Source: Gnetum montanum (lineage: Eukaryota; Streptophyta; Gnetopsida; Gnetales; Gnetaceae). From it: a stretch of 64,000 bases of DNA. How positions within the stretch are numbered: position 1 is the first letter of the stretch; the number at the start of each line of letters is the position of its first letter. Under the pieces are notes generated by a model. It was not told the DNA's origin, did no database searches, and saw nothing but the letters and a program-made list of their open reading frames with translations. This document shows, piece by piece, positions 22,080 to 33,399 of the stretch. Where the stretch lies: positions 17,825-81,824 of the forward strand of contig MNCI01023425.1 of NCBI GenBank assembly GCA_015680685.1. The letters are read 5' to 3'. The position numbers and the translations under genes are program-made.

Positions 22080-23085
22080 AACAATTGTCATTCCTCCTTG
22101 TAGGCTCTAGCTTTTTCTCTACATTTTTGGTAATCTATGAGCCATCGAGCCAAATTTTCTACATATTTTTGCCCTTGGTAGCTAGTCTTAACCACCTCTA
22201 ACTGAGAATTTTTTACCTCTAATTTCTGTAATGTCTTTTTGTGTTCTACAAATTCTGCTTCATACTTGGCATAGGTGGCTACTACCTGCTTCTTCAATTT
22301 TGTCCTCAAGCATCTTGCTATCAACATGGCTAAGTTGGCATACTATAGGTTTTCCAATTCCATGTACTCAATGAGATCCTAAACATGCAAGTCCTAGCTC
22401 TTTAGTTTTGCTTGGTGGGAAAAGGCATAAGTATCTAGTATGACCCACCAGTTAGTGTTCTAAGTACTAAGATTATTGATATGGGTCTTTGCCATATGGA
22501 TTTCTTTCTCAATAATCTACTTGTAAATCCCCACTTGATCTCTGAAATGTTCCTTTAATTTCTTATGTCGCTTAGCCTCATTCTGCCACGTGCTTATGTC
22601 AATAGCCATCTTCTGATGGATTGCGTGTACCTCCTCCATTGAGAGGGTTCTATTTTCTTTGGCTAAGTGATTTATGTCTTGGTTGACCCTTATTAATTAT
22701 TCTCGCATTTGCTACAAATTCTCCTTAAGAACATTATTCTATTTTTCTATGGTAGTCAACCAAAGATTTTCAGTGGTAAGATGTTTATTTTCATCTTGTA
22801 AGGCCTTGAGTGCTTTGGCATGTGCATACGTTTGAGCTTGTGCCTTTGAAGCATCCTAATCAACCTTCTCTTTTTTCCCTGCCATATTTTTATTCTATTA
22901 TAATAATTTATTTAGTTTCTCTATCTAAAATAACTCTAGCTAGTCTACTAGGATGACTTGGGATGAATCCCACTATGTAGCTTGTAGGGCAACGAACTTC
23001 ACTTAGAGTCTTTTCAACTCATCCTCTGCATGTTCAGCCCTAACCTCTACCATGACCAGCTTTCCTTTTGTGGATATGACATCTG
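22080..23085 (-). pseudogene. Decayed coiled-coil protein, C-terminal part
   Basis: The minus strand reads a long charged, heptad-like sequence (e.g. KYEAEFVEHKKTLQKLEVKN) interrupted by scattered stops and few frameshifts. The same frame runs from ~23085 to 22090. Its N-terminal continuation is 26266-27614, from which it is separated by element copy 2. I do not recognise the family. Stops often fall where Gln or Trp is likely. Position downstream of an LTR-like remnant (27850-28500) suggests a non-gag ORF of an LTR element. Confidence 0.55.
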
Positions 23086-23090
23086 ATTGT
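23086..23090. repeat. Left target-site duplication (attgt) of element copy 2
   Basis: ATTGT directly before TGTTGGCGACC, repeated exactly at 26261-26265 after GTGCCAACA. Confidence 0.85.
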
Positions 23091-23337
23091 TGTTGGCGAC
23101 CGTTTGGGACATGATTGCCAACGAGTGTCCTCGAACAGGATTTAGGTGCCTGCTAGTCTCTGGCAACACCAAGGCCCAGATACCTCCAAATAAACTCAGT
23201 AGTTAATGTGATTATGTGTATGTGCTGTTGCGGCGTGCGGTTGTGAGAAATGTAACGATTGCGTTGTATGTAAACTACAAATGACTTACTTTAAAGAGAT
23301 TTAGCCAACTTTGCCAAGTACTGTGAGTTGTTGAAAA

Positions 23338-23913
23338 NNNNNNNNNNNNNNNNNNNNNNNNNNNNNNNNNNNNNNNNNNNNNNNNNNNNNNNNNNNNNNN
23401 NNNNNNNNNNNNNNNNNNNNNNNNNNNNNNNNNNNNNNNNNNNNNNNNNNNNNNNNNNNNNNNNNNNNNNNNNNNNNNNNNNNNNNNNNNNNNNNNNNNN
23501 NNNNNNNNNNNNNNNNNNNNNNNNNNNNNNNNNNNNNNNNNNNNNNNNNNNNNNNNNNNNNNNNNNNNNNNNNNNNNNNNNNNNNNNNNNNNNNNNNNNN
23601 NNNNNNNNNNNNNNNNNNNNNNNNNNNNNNNNNNNNNNNNNNNNNNNNNNNNNNNNNNNNNNNNNNNNNNNNNNNNNNNNNNNNNNNNNNNNNNNNNNNN
23701 NNNNNNNNNNNNNNNNNNNNNNNNNNNNNNNNNNNNNNNNNNNNNNNNNNNNNNNNNNNNNNNNNNNNNNNNNNNNNNNNNNNNNNNNNNNNNNNNNNNN
23801 NNNNNNNNNNNNNNNNNNNNNNNNNNNNNNNNNNNNNNNNNNNNNNNNNNNNNNNNNNNNNNNNNNNNNNNNNNNNNNNNNNNNNNNNNNNNNNNNNNNN
23901 NNNNNNNNNNNNN
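23338..23913. other. Assembly gap (576 N)
   Basis: Lies in the shared part of copy 2; the corresponding stretch of copy 1 (about 5205-5956) is ~750 bp, so the gap length is probably nominal. Confidence 1.
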
Positions 23914-24220
23914 CCAAGGATGATACTATCTAAACCACTAGCTAAACAATTTAAACAAAACAAAAAATGAAATGCATAACTCACAGGACCATGACAAAGA
24001 GGCTGAAATCTTTATTCTAGCAAGCCATCTTACAAGCAATCGTTCACACTTTCTTCTTTACAAAGCTCTTCTCAAGACCTCAAGTATGTCTCCGAGTGAG
24101 AACCCATGTGTGATCCCAATGTCTTCTCAAAAGTGTGATGTATGAGACCTCCCAAAAGTCCTAAAAAATTGAGATTCCAATTGAGATTATTCCTCTCCTC
24201 TCCCCCCTTGACCCCTGAAG

Positions 24221-24230
24221 CCTTTTTATA
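24221..24230 (-). promoter_or_regulatory. TATA box of element copy 2
   Basis: TATAAAAAGG on the minus strand, at the place homologous to the TATA of copy 1. An AATAAAG follows downstream in the transcript direction at about 24020. Confidence 0.55.
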
Positions 24231-24249
24231 GTGTTTAAAGGTAGGTAGG

Positions 24250-24370
24250 AAAGTTACATATTCAAAAATATCTCACCTAACTTCTCTCCCAAGTAACTTG
24301 GCCAACCAATTAGGAGATTACTTTCCCAACAAGTTAGGAGGTTACTTGCCCAACAAGTTAGGTAATTTAC
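24250..24370. repeat. Tandem repeats upstream of the copy 2 TATA box
   Basis: Three to four copies of a ~27 bp motif close to 'caacaagttaggaggttact'. Copy 1 has a single equivalent ('taggtagttaggtaagttac', ~6190-6210), so the motif expanded in copy 2. Confidence 0.6.
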
Positions 24371-24412
24371 AACAATTTTGGGTGGTTTAACCATCATAGA
24401 GACTCAAAGTCT

Positions 24413-24530
24413 ACGGTTGACAAGTGTCCCATGTAGTTGCCAGGTGTCTTCATGTAGTTGCCAAGTGTCTTCATTCAGTTGCGAAGTGTCTTCATGGAGA
24501 TAAACAAGTTGTAGGTGACAAGTGGCCTTG
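24413..24530. repeat. Upstream tandem repeats of copy 2
   Basis: About five copies of a ~20 bp motif close to 'tagttgccaagtgtcttcat', homologous to 6250-6366 in copy 1 but longer and more regular. Confidence 0.65.
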
Positions 24531-25149
24531 GTGGTAATCAAAATTAAAATTAGTTACAAATATCATAGTTGTAACTACCATAGGAAGGTATAACTTCCAT
24601 ATGAATAAAAGGGATAATAGCCAAATGTCTTCTTTACAAATGATGCTACATAATTATCTTCTCAAATTCTTGCATAAAATATTTATCAATGCTCAACAAA
24701 GTCTTCCGACAAATCCTCAACAACGAGAAACATGCTGGAGTAGGGCGGTGGCCTTAGCCTAATTTTTGTAAAATCTTTAACTTTGGTGGCTTGCTTTTTG
24801 GCCATGGGCCATTGAATGACGGGCACACGGCAGCAGATACTCTCTAGAGTGAAGTTTCATGTGCAGTGGCTCACCAATCCAGCAATGGTCGCATGCTGTA
24901 GAATTTCCAATTGCAGCACCCATGTTTATGTAACTAAACAGTAGCGTCTCTCAAGAGATCCTCCATGAGAGAGAATGGAAAGGAATAGACAGCGTGACTT
25001 AGATATTGTGCAGAGAGGGGTAGCTCAAGGAAGCACTCAAAATCTGCCAAACACTTCTAGTTTGAGATTATTTTTCATGGCCTATTTGGATGTGGGTTCC
25101 TTAACAAACTTGCACAGTGAGGTTAGAAACACAGGTTTTTTCAGGATAT

Positions 25150-25585
25150 GTGGGTTCTCGGTAACAGAGCTGACCATTATACTCTTACTAGTGTGATGCA
25201 GGAAGACAGTACATAGAAAAATCATGATTTTGATCAGGAACGCGGTCATCATGAGCGAGTTTAGAATCAAGAACCAGTGAATCCTAGATCCCTCCATCTT
25301 CAGATCTGATGACATTGTAAGTGAAAGTAATCTGCTCCTGCTCCTTCACCATCTACACAGATTCCTGAACTTGGTCTTAGGCTCTGACGGGAAAAATAAT
25401 TTACCTTGATCATGATGCCCTCCTAGAACTCGCGGGGCTTCATTCTTCAGTGATGGTGGTGGTGCCGCCGCATTGGCAATTAACTTGACCAGCTTGGCCT
25501 CTCTATTTCTCTCTATGTTTCTGGGTTCTGGCTTGTGACTGAATGTTACTGGTACAATAGCAACCTCTGATATCATCCATTTCAT
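25150..25585 (-). pseudogene. TM9SF/EMP70 endomembrane protein fragment inside copy 2
   Basis: The minus strand reads ITFTYNV (25331-25311), then after a frameshift DLKMEGSRIHWFLILNSLMM (about 25303-25244) and a hydrophobic stretch. This is the junction between the lumenal domain and first membrane segment of TM9SF proteins (plant form: ...iTFTYeVeF...YLKMEGarvHWFSILNSLM). The ~12 residues normally between the two motifs are missing. Upstream, EVAIVPVTF...PE (about 25565-25530) may be the preceding lumenal strand (usual form gFEVVPcSv), but that is weaker. GTAAAT/GTAAGAG donor-like sites suggest genomic DNA including intron pieces was taken. Full TM9SF proteins exceed 580 residues, so this is a small, broken fragment. 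Confidence 0.65.
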
Positions 25586-26260
25586 GGCTAGGAGTGTCCA
25601 GTATCTCTTCCAAATGCTACCTAAAAAATGACGTCCGATTGGATTTCAGGTATTGTCCTGGGTTTGCATCAATTTAGGACTCCCCATTCTCTTCACAATT
25701 TGCACAAAGCCAACCGATCTATGTGTCTTTGAAAATTATGCATTTTGAAAGAGGAGCAACAGCCTGGTTCGGTAAGGACTCATGTGCTACCGTCAATGGC
25801 GTATTTTATGGAAACTCTGCATGGTTAACGGTACATGATTACGGCGAGTCGGGTTGTTGACGTAAAATCGTAGGGCTTGTTACATTATTTTCGCCATCCC
25901 TCTTGAGTCATTTTTCCATAAGCTTCCTCGGTTATTTTGTTTATTGCATTTTGTGAATTGCTGAGATTTTGATTTTTGATTATGACACCTATGTGTGTTA
26001 GTCTATAGCATAGTTTTCAATTTGGATTGGGCATGTCTATTCATCAACATTATCGATTCGTGATCCTGATCATGGAATAATTCATGAATAACCAGCTTAT
26101 ATCTCTTTCTTTAGGATTGGCTGAGATGATTTTAAAAAGTGATAGGAATCAATACCTTTTCAGATTACATCTTGCCATTTCGAATATTAGTATTGAAATA
26201 TATTGGAAATCTCAATCATCTCATGTCTCTGTTCCATAAAATGGCTAAAATGTGCCAACA

Positions 26261-26265
26261 ATTGT
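26261..26265. repeat. Right target-site duplication (attgt) of element copy 2
   Basis: Exact copy of 23086-23090. Confidence 0.85.
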
Positions 26266-27614
26266 ATTGCTATGAAATGTTGAGGGATGGCAAACAGGGA
26301 CGTCATCACTTGTCCTATTTGTAGCTAATCCAAAACATCCTCATGATTTGTAGGATTCATAGAGGGACCAACCAAGGTTTGAGCATCACATGCTCCTATG
26401 AAATCTATCAGTGGCACAATAGGGAGATTGAATGATTCTTTGATGTGGTCTATGATCACTTCTACTACTCCTAGTACATCCTAGTGTTGCATAACCACTA
26501 TCGCGGCACCTTCACTAGTTTCTAATTACACTTGAAAAGATGTAGTATTTCTAGAGATCTATTATGATCAATGTGATTCCCATCCTCTTATTTAAATAGA
26601 AATCTCACTCCATGCATGATCAAGTGGAACCATGGGCTATACGACATCATCAATAACCTTGAAGAGGTTAGCCTCATCATGACTTCTCTAACTGACCAAT
26701 TCTGTGATGGCCCTTAGATGGCTCATCGATGGTCGATAGTCCTATGGAAATGGTGGAAATTGGTCTTGTTGGCTTGTGGGTTGTGTGTTGAGCCCTACTT
26801 CCTATTGTTGACTAGGCCTTGTGTCTGGAAGTTGGCTAGGCCTAGTTGTTTGAGGTGCAATGGGTCATTTGCTCTTACTCAAGCTCCAATGTCTCACCAG
26901 AATCTTTCCTTAGTGCTAGTGACTTAAGTAATTTGGCAAATAAGGCCTTTTGAGTGTTTCTAGGGACATCATTGGTGTACCCTAGAATTCTAGCACATCA
27001 ACACAACTTCTTGATTAGGCAAGGAAAAGGCAATGCAAACTTCCCTATCTTATGTTCTTCAAACTACCTTAATACTTTTGTGAGATATAGATGGGACAGG
27101 TTGGCATCAACCTTGCCCATTAGGATTGCACTTCCTTTGGCTGCATAGGTGAAAATTTTGTTTAATCCTTTTGTTGGAAAGAGATGATAGGTGCCAATTT
27201 TTAAATAAATTCTCTCTTCAAGTGTGGGCTCCCCATATGTTTTATCCCCCTTTTCATATGCCCTTTTTAACCACATTTTCCATTCATCAGCATTAGAGCA
27301 AGTGGACAAGTGAGTAACCTTAGGCTTGTATTCAGAAGGTTCAGAACTTCCAATATGGCCTTGGCAGAGAAATCGACTAAAATCCCACCAATATCAGTGG
27401 TGGTGCCTTCTTCCTTATTATGCCAAAATTGGTATGTCTCCCATAAGTACCATTTTCCACTCTTTGAGAGAATAGGCCACAATGGAGACCCTTTGAGTTG
27501 GTCTCTGACTAACTCAGGGGAAAATTTAGTAAAGGGTCCAAAGTTCAGTTTCATGATCACTACAGCTGACATGGACCTATCCTGAATTACTTGAATGCAT
27601 TCTAGAGACAACAT
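26266..27614 (-). pseudogene. Decayed coiled-coil protein, N-terminal part
   Basis: Overlapping minus-strand reading frames from 27614 give an N-terminal region (WPILSKSGKWYLWETYQFW, VDFSAKAILEVLNL), then EWKMWLKRAYEKGD and YLKIGTYHLFPTKGLNK. The sequence decays toward 26300 and joins the part at 23085 through the empty site of copy 2 (reading SLFAIPQHFIAIQSD across it). I do not recognise the family; it is not a canonical gag, RT, integrase or transposase. Starts ~230 bp inside an LTR-like remnant. Confidence 0.5.
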
Positions 27615-27849
27615 GATATGTTGTCCCTATTCAAGTTCCCTACCTTCTCCACCTTCTGTATGCCAAGATTGTATAATAATAAGGGGTTCTTGATGGATGT
27701 TGAATGATTGTGCCTCCTAATCTACATGTTCTATGAGAGGCACTTGGCCTCTACCTCTCCTTGACTATTTGGATGTACCCTGAGAGGGCCCTCCTTGCTA
27801 TCCTTATTTAGGGGCCATCTGTAATCACATAGGATCAATTGTTAGTAAG

Positions 27850-28335
27850 GTCATTTAAAAAAATTTGATTTATACCTTACTCATGACCTTTAATTCAATT
27901 CTTGTTTAGTATGATTTAAAGTTAGAAAATTTCAAGAAAATCCCCCTAAAAGTTGTAATGTGAGGCCCCATTTGATCAGGTGAGTTCAAAAATGATTTCC
28001 ATGGTCTAGGTGAAAAAATAAAAGTAATTTGGCATATCATTTTAGCATTCCTTAAGGTCACTTATCCCTTATAATATTCCTTGGGTAACAACAAATTTTG
28101 AAAATGTTACGTGCAACTTGGAGTGTACCCTTCACCCATGACTAAGTTAAATACTCTAGGTTTAAGCAGGTTCGATTGGAAAGAGAATTAGAGAATTAAT
28201 GAGTAAGATATTGATTTTGAAATGATGGGTGCTCAGAGTGCGATAATTCATGGTGCTTAGAGTGTGAGAATTCATGGATGAAAATTGCAACAACTCCCCT
28301 CATGTGAATAGTTGAAAATGATGTTGACATGTGTC

Positions 28336-28366
<31 letters not shown>

Positions 28367-28500
28367 TGCGATGGGTGGATCCATATATATAGATTTTATA
28401 GATGAGATATTATGTATGCGCTAGCGCTGGCCAGATATCATATCAGACTCAATACTGAGTACCCGATATCATGTTCCTTCTGAAATAGGGTATTTGCCAA
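27850..28500 (-). mobile_element. LTR-like remnant
   Basis: On the minus strand GATATC motifs (28430-28480) precede TATAAAAT (~28400) and a homopolymer tract, the same order as in the better LTRs. Edges are not clear. It lies upstream of the coiled-coil ORF on the same strand, so it could be that element's 5' LTR. Confidence 0.4.
28338..28366. repeat. G(29) homopolymer
   Basis: 29 consecutive G. It lies ~35 bp downstream of the TATA-like box on the minus strand, near a predicted start site. Length may be affected by sequencing. Confidence 0.9.
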
Positions 28501-28739
28501 AACTGATGAATTTGCAAATTTCCAAGGCTAAAAATGAAATATTTAAGGTAGATTTGGAAGGTCTAGGATAATGTTAAATAGAAATTAAGGCATCAATAGT
28601 GTAATAAATTGGAATTACATATTAAAGTTCTTTTTGGAAAGTTTCACAGAAAAGGGACATTTAGTGGTGCATAGGAACATTGGGGTTGAAATAATGATAA
28701 AGAGAAGAATAGGTTCAGCAATGTAGTACTCAGAGGTTA

Positions 28740-29200
28740 TAAGATGATGCAATGGTGTGCAATAAGTACAGATTACAAAAGTTACACAAGTGGGTCCTTC
28801 CCAAAGTAGGTTCCAACCTATCATGCCCTTGCATAACCACACCTTAAAATGTCCATAGGTATTAGAAGGGTTAAATGCAATCCACACCAGTGCAACAAAA
28901 CACACACATGTTAGATACCATTGCGATGAGGTATGAATTCTATGCTACATAAGACATAAGTTAGAAAGACCTGGATAGTGGGATGAAATGAATCATAGAA
29001 GTGATTTCCAAAATTGGGACATGAGATCACTTACCCTAGGCACAATGAATATTGATTGTGGGGCATGATTAATGTATCATTAGCCTTTAACTCCAAAATT
29101 AAGATCAAGTCCATACCTTAGACTGGTGACATCGCATTGTTTCATCCAATGATAGAAAACCATAAAAGCATCATGATAGGAAGGCATATAATCACTTGGC
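28740..29200 (-). mobile_element. Internal-region remnant paired with 15500-16250
   Basis: Shares the 'cacaagtgggtccttccc', 'cccttgcataaccaca' and 'aagatcaagtccatacc' landmarks with the earlier copy. No domain is readable. Confidence 0.5.
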
Positions 29201-29629
29201 ATTTTATCCAAGGGAGGAGTGATTTGGAATTTCTTTACAACACTTTCTGCTTGATTTTTTCTTTATTGTCTTTTTTCTTTCTTTGCTTTTTCTTCATCTA
29301 GATACTTTGGCACTTTGTCTTTTTCAAAAGTGTTTTGGAGAAGCTGCCAACCTTCAACCATGGGTACACGTCTTTCGAGTGGAACCTTCAAGAATAGCAT
29401 TGAGTTTCTTTATTGAGTACTTTTATTAATCTTACTACCATTTTCTGTTAGATCTACAAGAATTTTAGTACAACCAAGCTACATGATAGCACATACAGAT
29501 GTCACCAAAGAGAATCCACAAGTCTCCTTGATGTCACACCCTAGCCATTCCCTCTTAGTCTATCATTTTTTGCTCTAGGCATAATGAGTACAAGGTTACT
29601 TTAGGTTTTAATGATGACAAGAATCACCA

Positions 29630-32336
29630 TACCTAGAGTAGAACCTTTTATTAATAAAATGGATGGATGGATATTATGGGATCACTGTCCAAATAATTAG
29701 TCCCTTGAGACTTGATAACATAGAACAACACCTCAACCAACAAGTCTCATGAGTATTTTATTCACCAATGAGATTACCCTCAAAAGGATAAAAACAAAAA
29801 TTTGAAAAGTGAAATTTTGAAGAACAAAAAATTGTAAAATCAAAGAAAAGGAAAAACATTTACTAATTCTACCTATTAGAATGGGGGGTATCCCCCATGA
29901 CTAAACCTTTGAGCATGATGAGAATTAATAAATGGAAAATTTGGATTCATGCATGTTGGAAGGAATGTATCCAAGCCATTGGGTGTGTTTTGATGTGGTG
30001 GCAGGAATGTATCCAAATTTGGGTTCACACACTTGATGAAAGTATGCATAGTGGGGTAGGTTATAAGATGTGGTCATGGGATAAGAAGCTAACCCCCTAT
30101 GGTACTTGTGACTGTAAGATGGTATGCAAGGATCGATATGTCTTCCTATGTGGTTATATCCATTGGGTCACATGGTTGTTGCAGTGTTAATTTTTGGCTC
30201 AAATAAGGTAATAGGGGGGCATGAAGTTTGAGGAGAAAAATGCATCACAGTGCTAGGCTTGTGTTGAGTTGGAGGATGTAGTGGTTTTAGAACCATGCTA
30301 TCTCTGTCTACGGTCATGCCTAAAGAAAGGACACTTTCGATGTTGTGGAGGACCTCCATTGCTATTGATAGTAGTAGTGTAGGTAATGTTCATGGGTTGG
30401 TGCTATGATGAAAAACCTTTTGGAAAAACTGGTCGCAATGTAGAAGGAGGTGAAGCATGAGAATATTGAGGGTAAGGATGAGTGTAAGGAACATGAGGTG
30501 GTGATCTCATAGAAGAGGACATGGATTGATAGTACTTGGGAGAATGATAACGATGAGGTGAAGTTGATCTAGTTGGGGAAACAAGGTGTTGAACATAATA
30601 AAAATTTGGTGTTAGGGTGTATGAATGATGTGGTTTGTTTGGTAGTGGCCTCCCCCATGATTAGGGATTTTGCCACTATGTTTGGACAGGATACTTCTGT
30701 ATGAAATCTAGATGTAACATTCCTCTCTAATGCTCATGTAAATGTGATAATACTGGGCATTGACTTTCAAGGTGATCATACAAACAAACATCACATTGAT
30801 ACTTATGATTGATAGTTGAGCCTCTATCCTTATTGTGTTCAATCCTTCTTCCTGATTGTCAAGTGGTGTTTTGTCGTATTTCCTGATTTTTCATCCTTGG
30901 TTTATCCTATTTGTTAGAGTGGTCATTCATGGTTCCACCTCCAATATTATTTACATATTCTTCACAATTTTCATGTACCCATTCCACCATCTTATTGATC
31001 TTTGCTTTAATTTCATCTACCGATTGTAGTATTGGCAAAGATTATTCCACCTCCTTGAGGTGAGCTGATTTTTCCTCTTCATGATTATCAACCTTTGTTA
31101 TTTTAAGATTTTGGTCCTATTGAGATCTTTCAACATTCTCCCACTTGGCTATTTCTCCTTCTTCTTTTGCTACTTGCTTAATAAGCTCTTGGAATTGATG
31201 AGTTTTTAGTTCATATAGTTGACCAAGGGCATACATCCCTAGGGTCTCCCTTGTTTCATTATGAAGCCCATCCATGATGTGATACATTAGCCTTTCCTTA
31301 GAGAACCCATGGCATGGGAATTTATTTAAAAATGAATAATATCTATCTAAGGCCATTTCTAAGGATTCATGTTGCCCTTTTTCTCCACTCTTAGATTTGT
31401 CTCCTCAAGGGTAACACTCTTGCATAGGTTTAATATCTTTCGTTGAAGAGTTCTACCATTGTCAGACAATGGTGAATTGATTTGGATTTTAAAGACCTAT
31501 ACCATACTTTTTCTTGGCCAATGAGTGTCATAGGAAAGAGCTTAAGTCTTTGCCACCCATTATCAATGTTGTTCTATGCATAGGCATCATAGAAGGATTG
31601 TAAATGATGTTGCATATCTGAATCCTAGCCTCCTGAAAAGTTGGAAAAGTTGTTTAAATCAAGCCTGGGTAGATGGCTTTCCTTGCAATGCCTATGGGAT
31701 ATTTGAACAAAATCTTGTATATACATTAGGGTCTTAGTGGCTAGTAGGGGTTCATCATTACTAAGTAGGTTATGAGTTTGTGATTTGGGACAATGTTGTC
31801 TTTGTTCATGTTGGCATTCCTAACTTTGCTCATGGGTTTGATTTTTATCTCTATGTTGACCCCTTGAGAAATGGTCATTTGTATTATGACTTGACGTTGA
31901 AGGAGAAGAGGAACAGAAAGAATTGAAAGATTCATCATGACTTTTGTAGGTTCCCCAATCATCCTTGGATAAACCCTTATTAATCATTGAGAAGGTCCTA
32001 GGTCTTATAGGCCTCCTCATTCCATGGGATGTCACATCCTCACTAAAGGTGTCTAAGATGGATGACAAAAGTCCTTGAGTATTGTTGGGGTGTTCATGAA
32101 CATATGAGACTCCTGCATAAGATTAAGTACTCCACACTTCTTCTTCATCATATATTTCATTGGTTCTTCAATGAATTGCCTCACTATTTGTTGCATTAAC
32201 ATTATCTTGTGAGAGAGACAATGTTGTGAATTATGTGAGAATTATTTGCAATTAATTTCCTATCTAAAAGATATATCGTTGATTCTTCATTATAGAGATC
32301 TTGTATGATATAACTGATCTAGATAACTAGCACTGT
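29630..32336 (-). pseudogene. Decayed gag region of a minus-strand gypsy element
   Basis: Runs leftward from the PBS at 32354. The clearest piece (31356-31117) reads RYYSFLNKFPCHGFSKERL, then a GLHNETRETLGMYA segment and a QELIKQVAKEEGE helix. These match the C-terminal half of plant gypsy gag (RF..LL..CPHHGF....L...F..GL). Near 30790-30760 a knuckle-like CDVCLYDHLESQCP follows. Several stops and frameshifts; pol is not recognisable. The part left of 30360 matches the internal remnant at 19580-20801. Confidence 0.7.
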
Positions 32337-32354
32337 CCCTGGAAATGGTGCTAA
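32337..32354 (-). promoter_or_regulatory. Primer-binding site (minus)
   Basis: The minus strand reads TTAGCACCATTTCCAGGG directly after the LTR end, the same site as at 17294 with one change. Confidence 0.6.
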
Positions 32355-33218
32355 TGATGAGTGGCGATATACCCCTACACTCAACCATATGAATATGAGT
32401 GTGTACACACGATTTGATCGAACTCCATAGACAGACTAGTTGTGGCACCTAGATAGTTATACGTTGATTGTAGTTTTTTGTCTTCCCAACTAGACTAGTA
32501 TTTGCTTTGTCACATATGGTTTAGTCCAGCATGAGGTGTATGATGTGATTTCTAACACTATGCTACTCCTAAAGACAATGAGAAATAACCTTCATTAAGC
32601 TAATAAGCAATATGAAGCAAGATCTGAGCTAGCCTAAGTGCGATGAACATCCATCCTTAATCATATGTATGCATCTTGGACTTCATGTACTACTTTTGGA
32701 ATTACCAAGTGCACATTACTTGAACACTACTAGATATGCTACTAGGTCACCAAGTAGTTACACTTAAATGTTTGTGATTAAGATGTGCCCATTCTACATT
32801 TACAACAAGAATAGTAAATGATGATAGAAGAAATATTAGCTAAGAAAAAAACAACAAATAATTAACAATTAAACAATTAAAAACTAAGTGAATGTTGCAA
32901 TGATGGAGTAATCTCAATCTTTATTACTGATTGTGTACATGTCCAAGTACGTCGCACTCGAACAAAGGTTCTAGACAATTATTAGCATCACACTGCAGGC
33001 ATGCACTTGGAAAGAATTGAAAACTAACAAAAAATGAACAAAATAACTCTACCCTATAGACTTACTAATTGACTCTCTTCCTATGAACCTAAGTTCCATA
33101 TTTATAGGCCTACATAGGAATCATGATATTGTATATTTGATATCATTATCTAGGCTATGATATCGCATACTTGATATCGAGGATCTACTATGGGGGCCTG
33201 GAAAATCACGATTCATCC
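32355..33218 (-). mobile_element. Ty3/gypsy-like 5' LTR, minus orientation (864 bp, subfamily A)
   Basis: Collinear with 20802-21658. The minus strand has GATATC dyads (33120-33185) and TATAAATA (~33105). The right terminus reads GATTCATCC instead of GATTCATCA. It abuts the truncated gag of the neighbouring element at ~33220, so this element appears to be nested in or joined to it. Confidence 0.7.
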
Positions 33219-33399
33219 TTATGTATGTTTGTAACACAAGTGAGATTCTCTCATTGATGTTGTGATGCTAAACCTTCCCATGTTGCTGGTGGTGATATAT
33301 GGTGGAGGAAAGTATGAGAATATTAAGGATATGATGAAGGATTAGAGGTGTGATGTGGTGATCCTTCAAAAGATGTTACTAGTCAATATAATTTAGGAG

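Larger units (their letters stand above)
23091..26260 (-). mobile_element. Gene-carrying insertion, family copy 2 (~3.17 kb, gap inside)
   Basis: Same terminal sequences as copy 1 (TGTTGGCGACC...AAATGTGCCAACA) with its own 5 bp duplication. 23091-23337 and 23914-24640 match the left half of copy 1, and the last ~35 bp match its right end; the middle (about 24650-26220) is unrelated to copy 1. Removing the element plus one ATTGT rejoins an open minus-strand frame of the coiled-coil remnant, which confirms the boundaries. The middle holds a TM9SF gene fragment on the minus strand, the same strand as the promoter-like sequences. Confidence 0.8.

Noticed and set aside
23091-23110. TTGGCGACCGTTTGGGAC as a plus-strand primer-binding site
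   Set aside because: It looks like a gypsy PBS, but the target duplication puts the element terminus at TGTTGG just at this point in both copies, and the promoter runs on the other strand.
23291-23984. ORFs of 200-227 codons spanning the second gap
   Set aside because: They are almost entirely X; no real coding evidence.
28196-28384. Proline-rich ORF (poly-P)
   Set aside because: Produced by translating the G29/C29 homopolymer.
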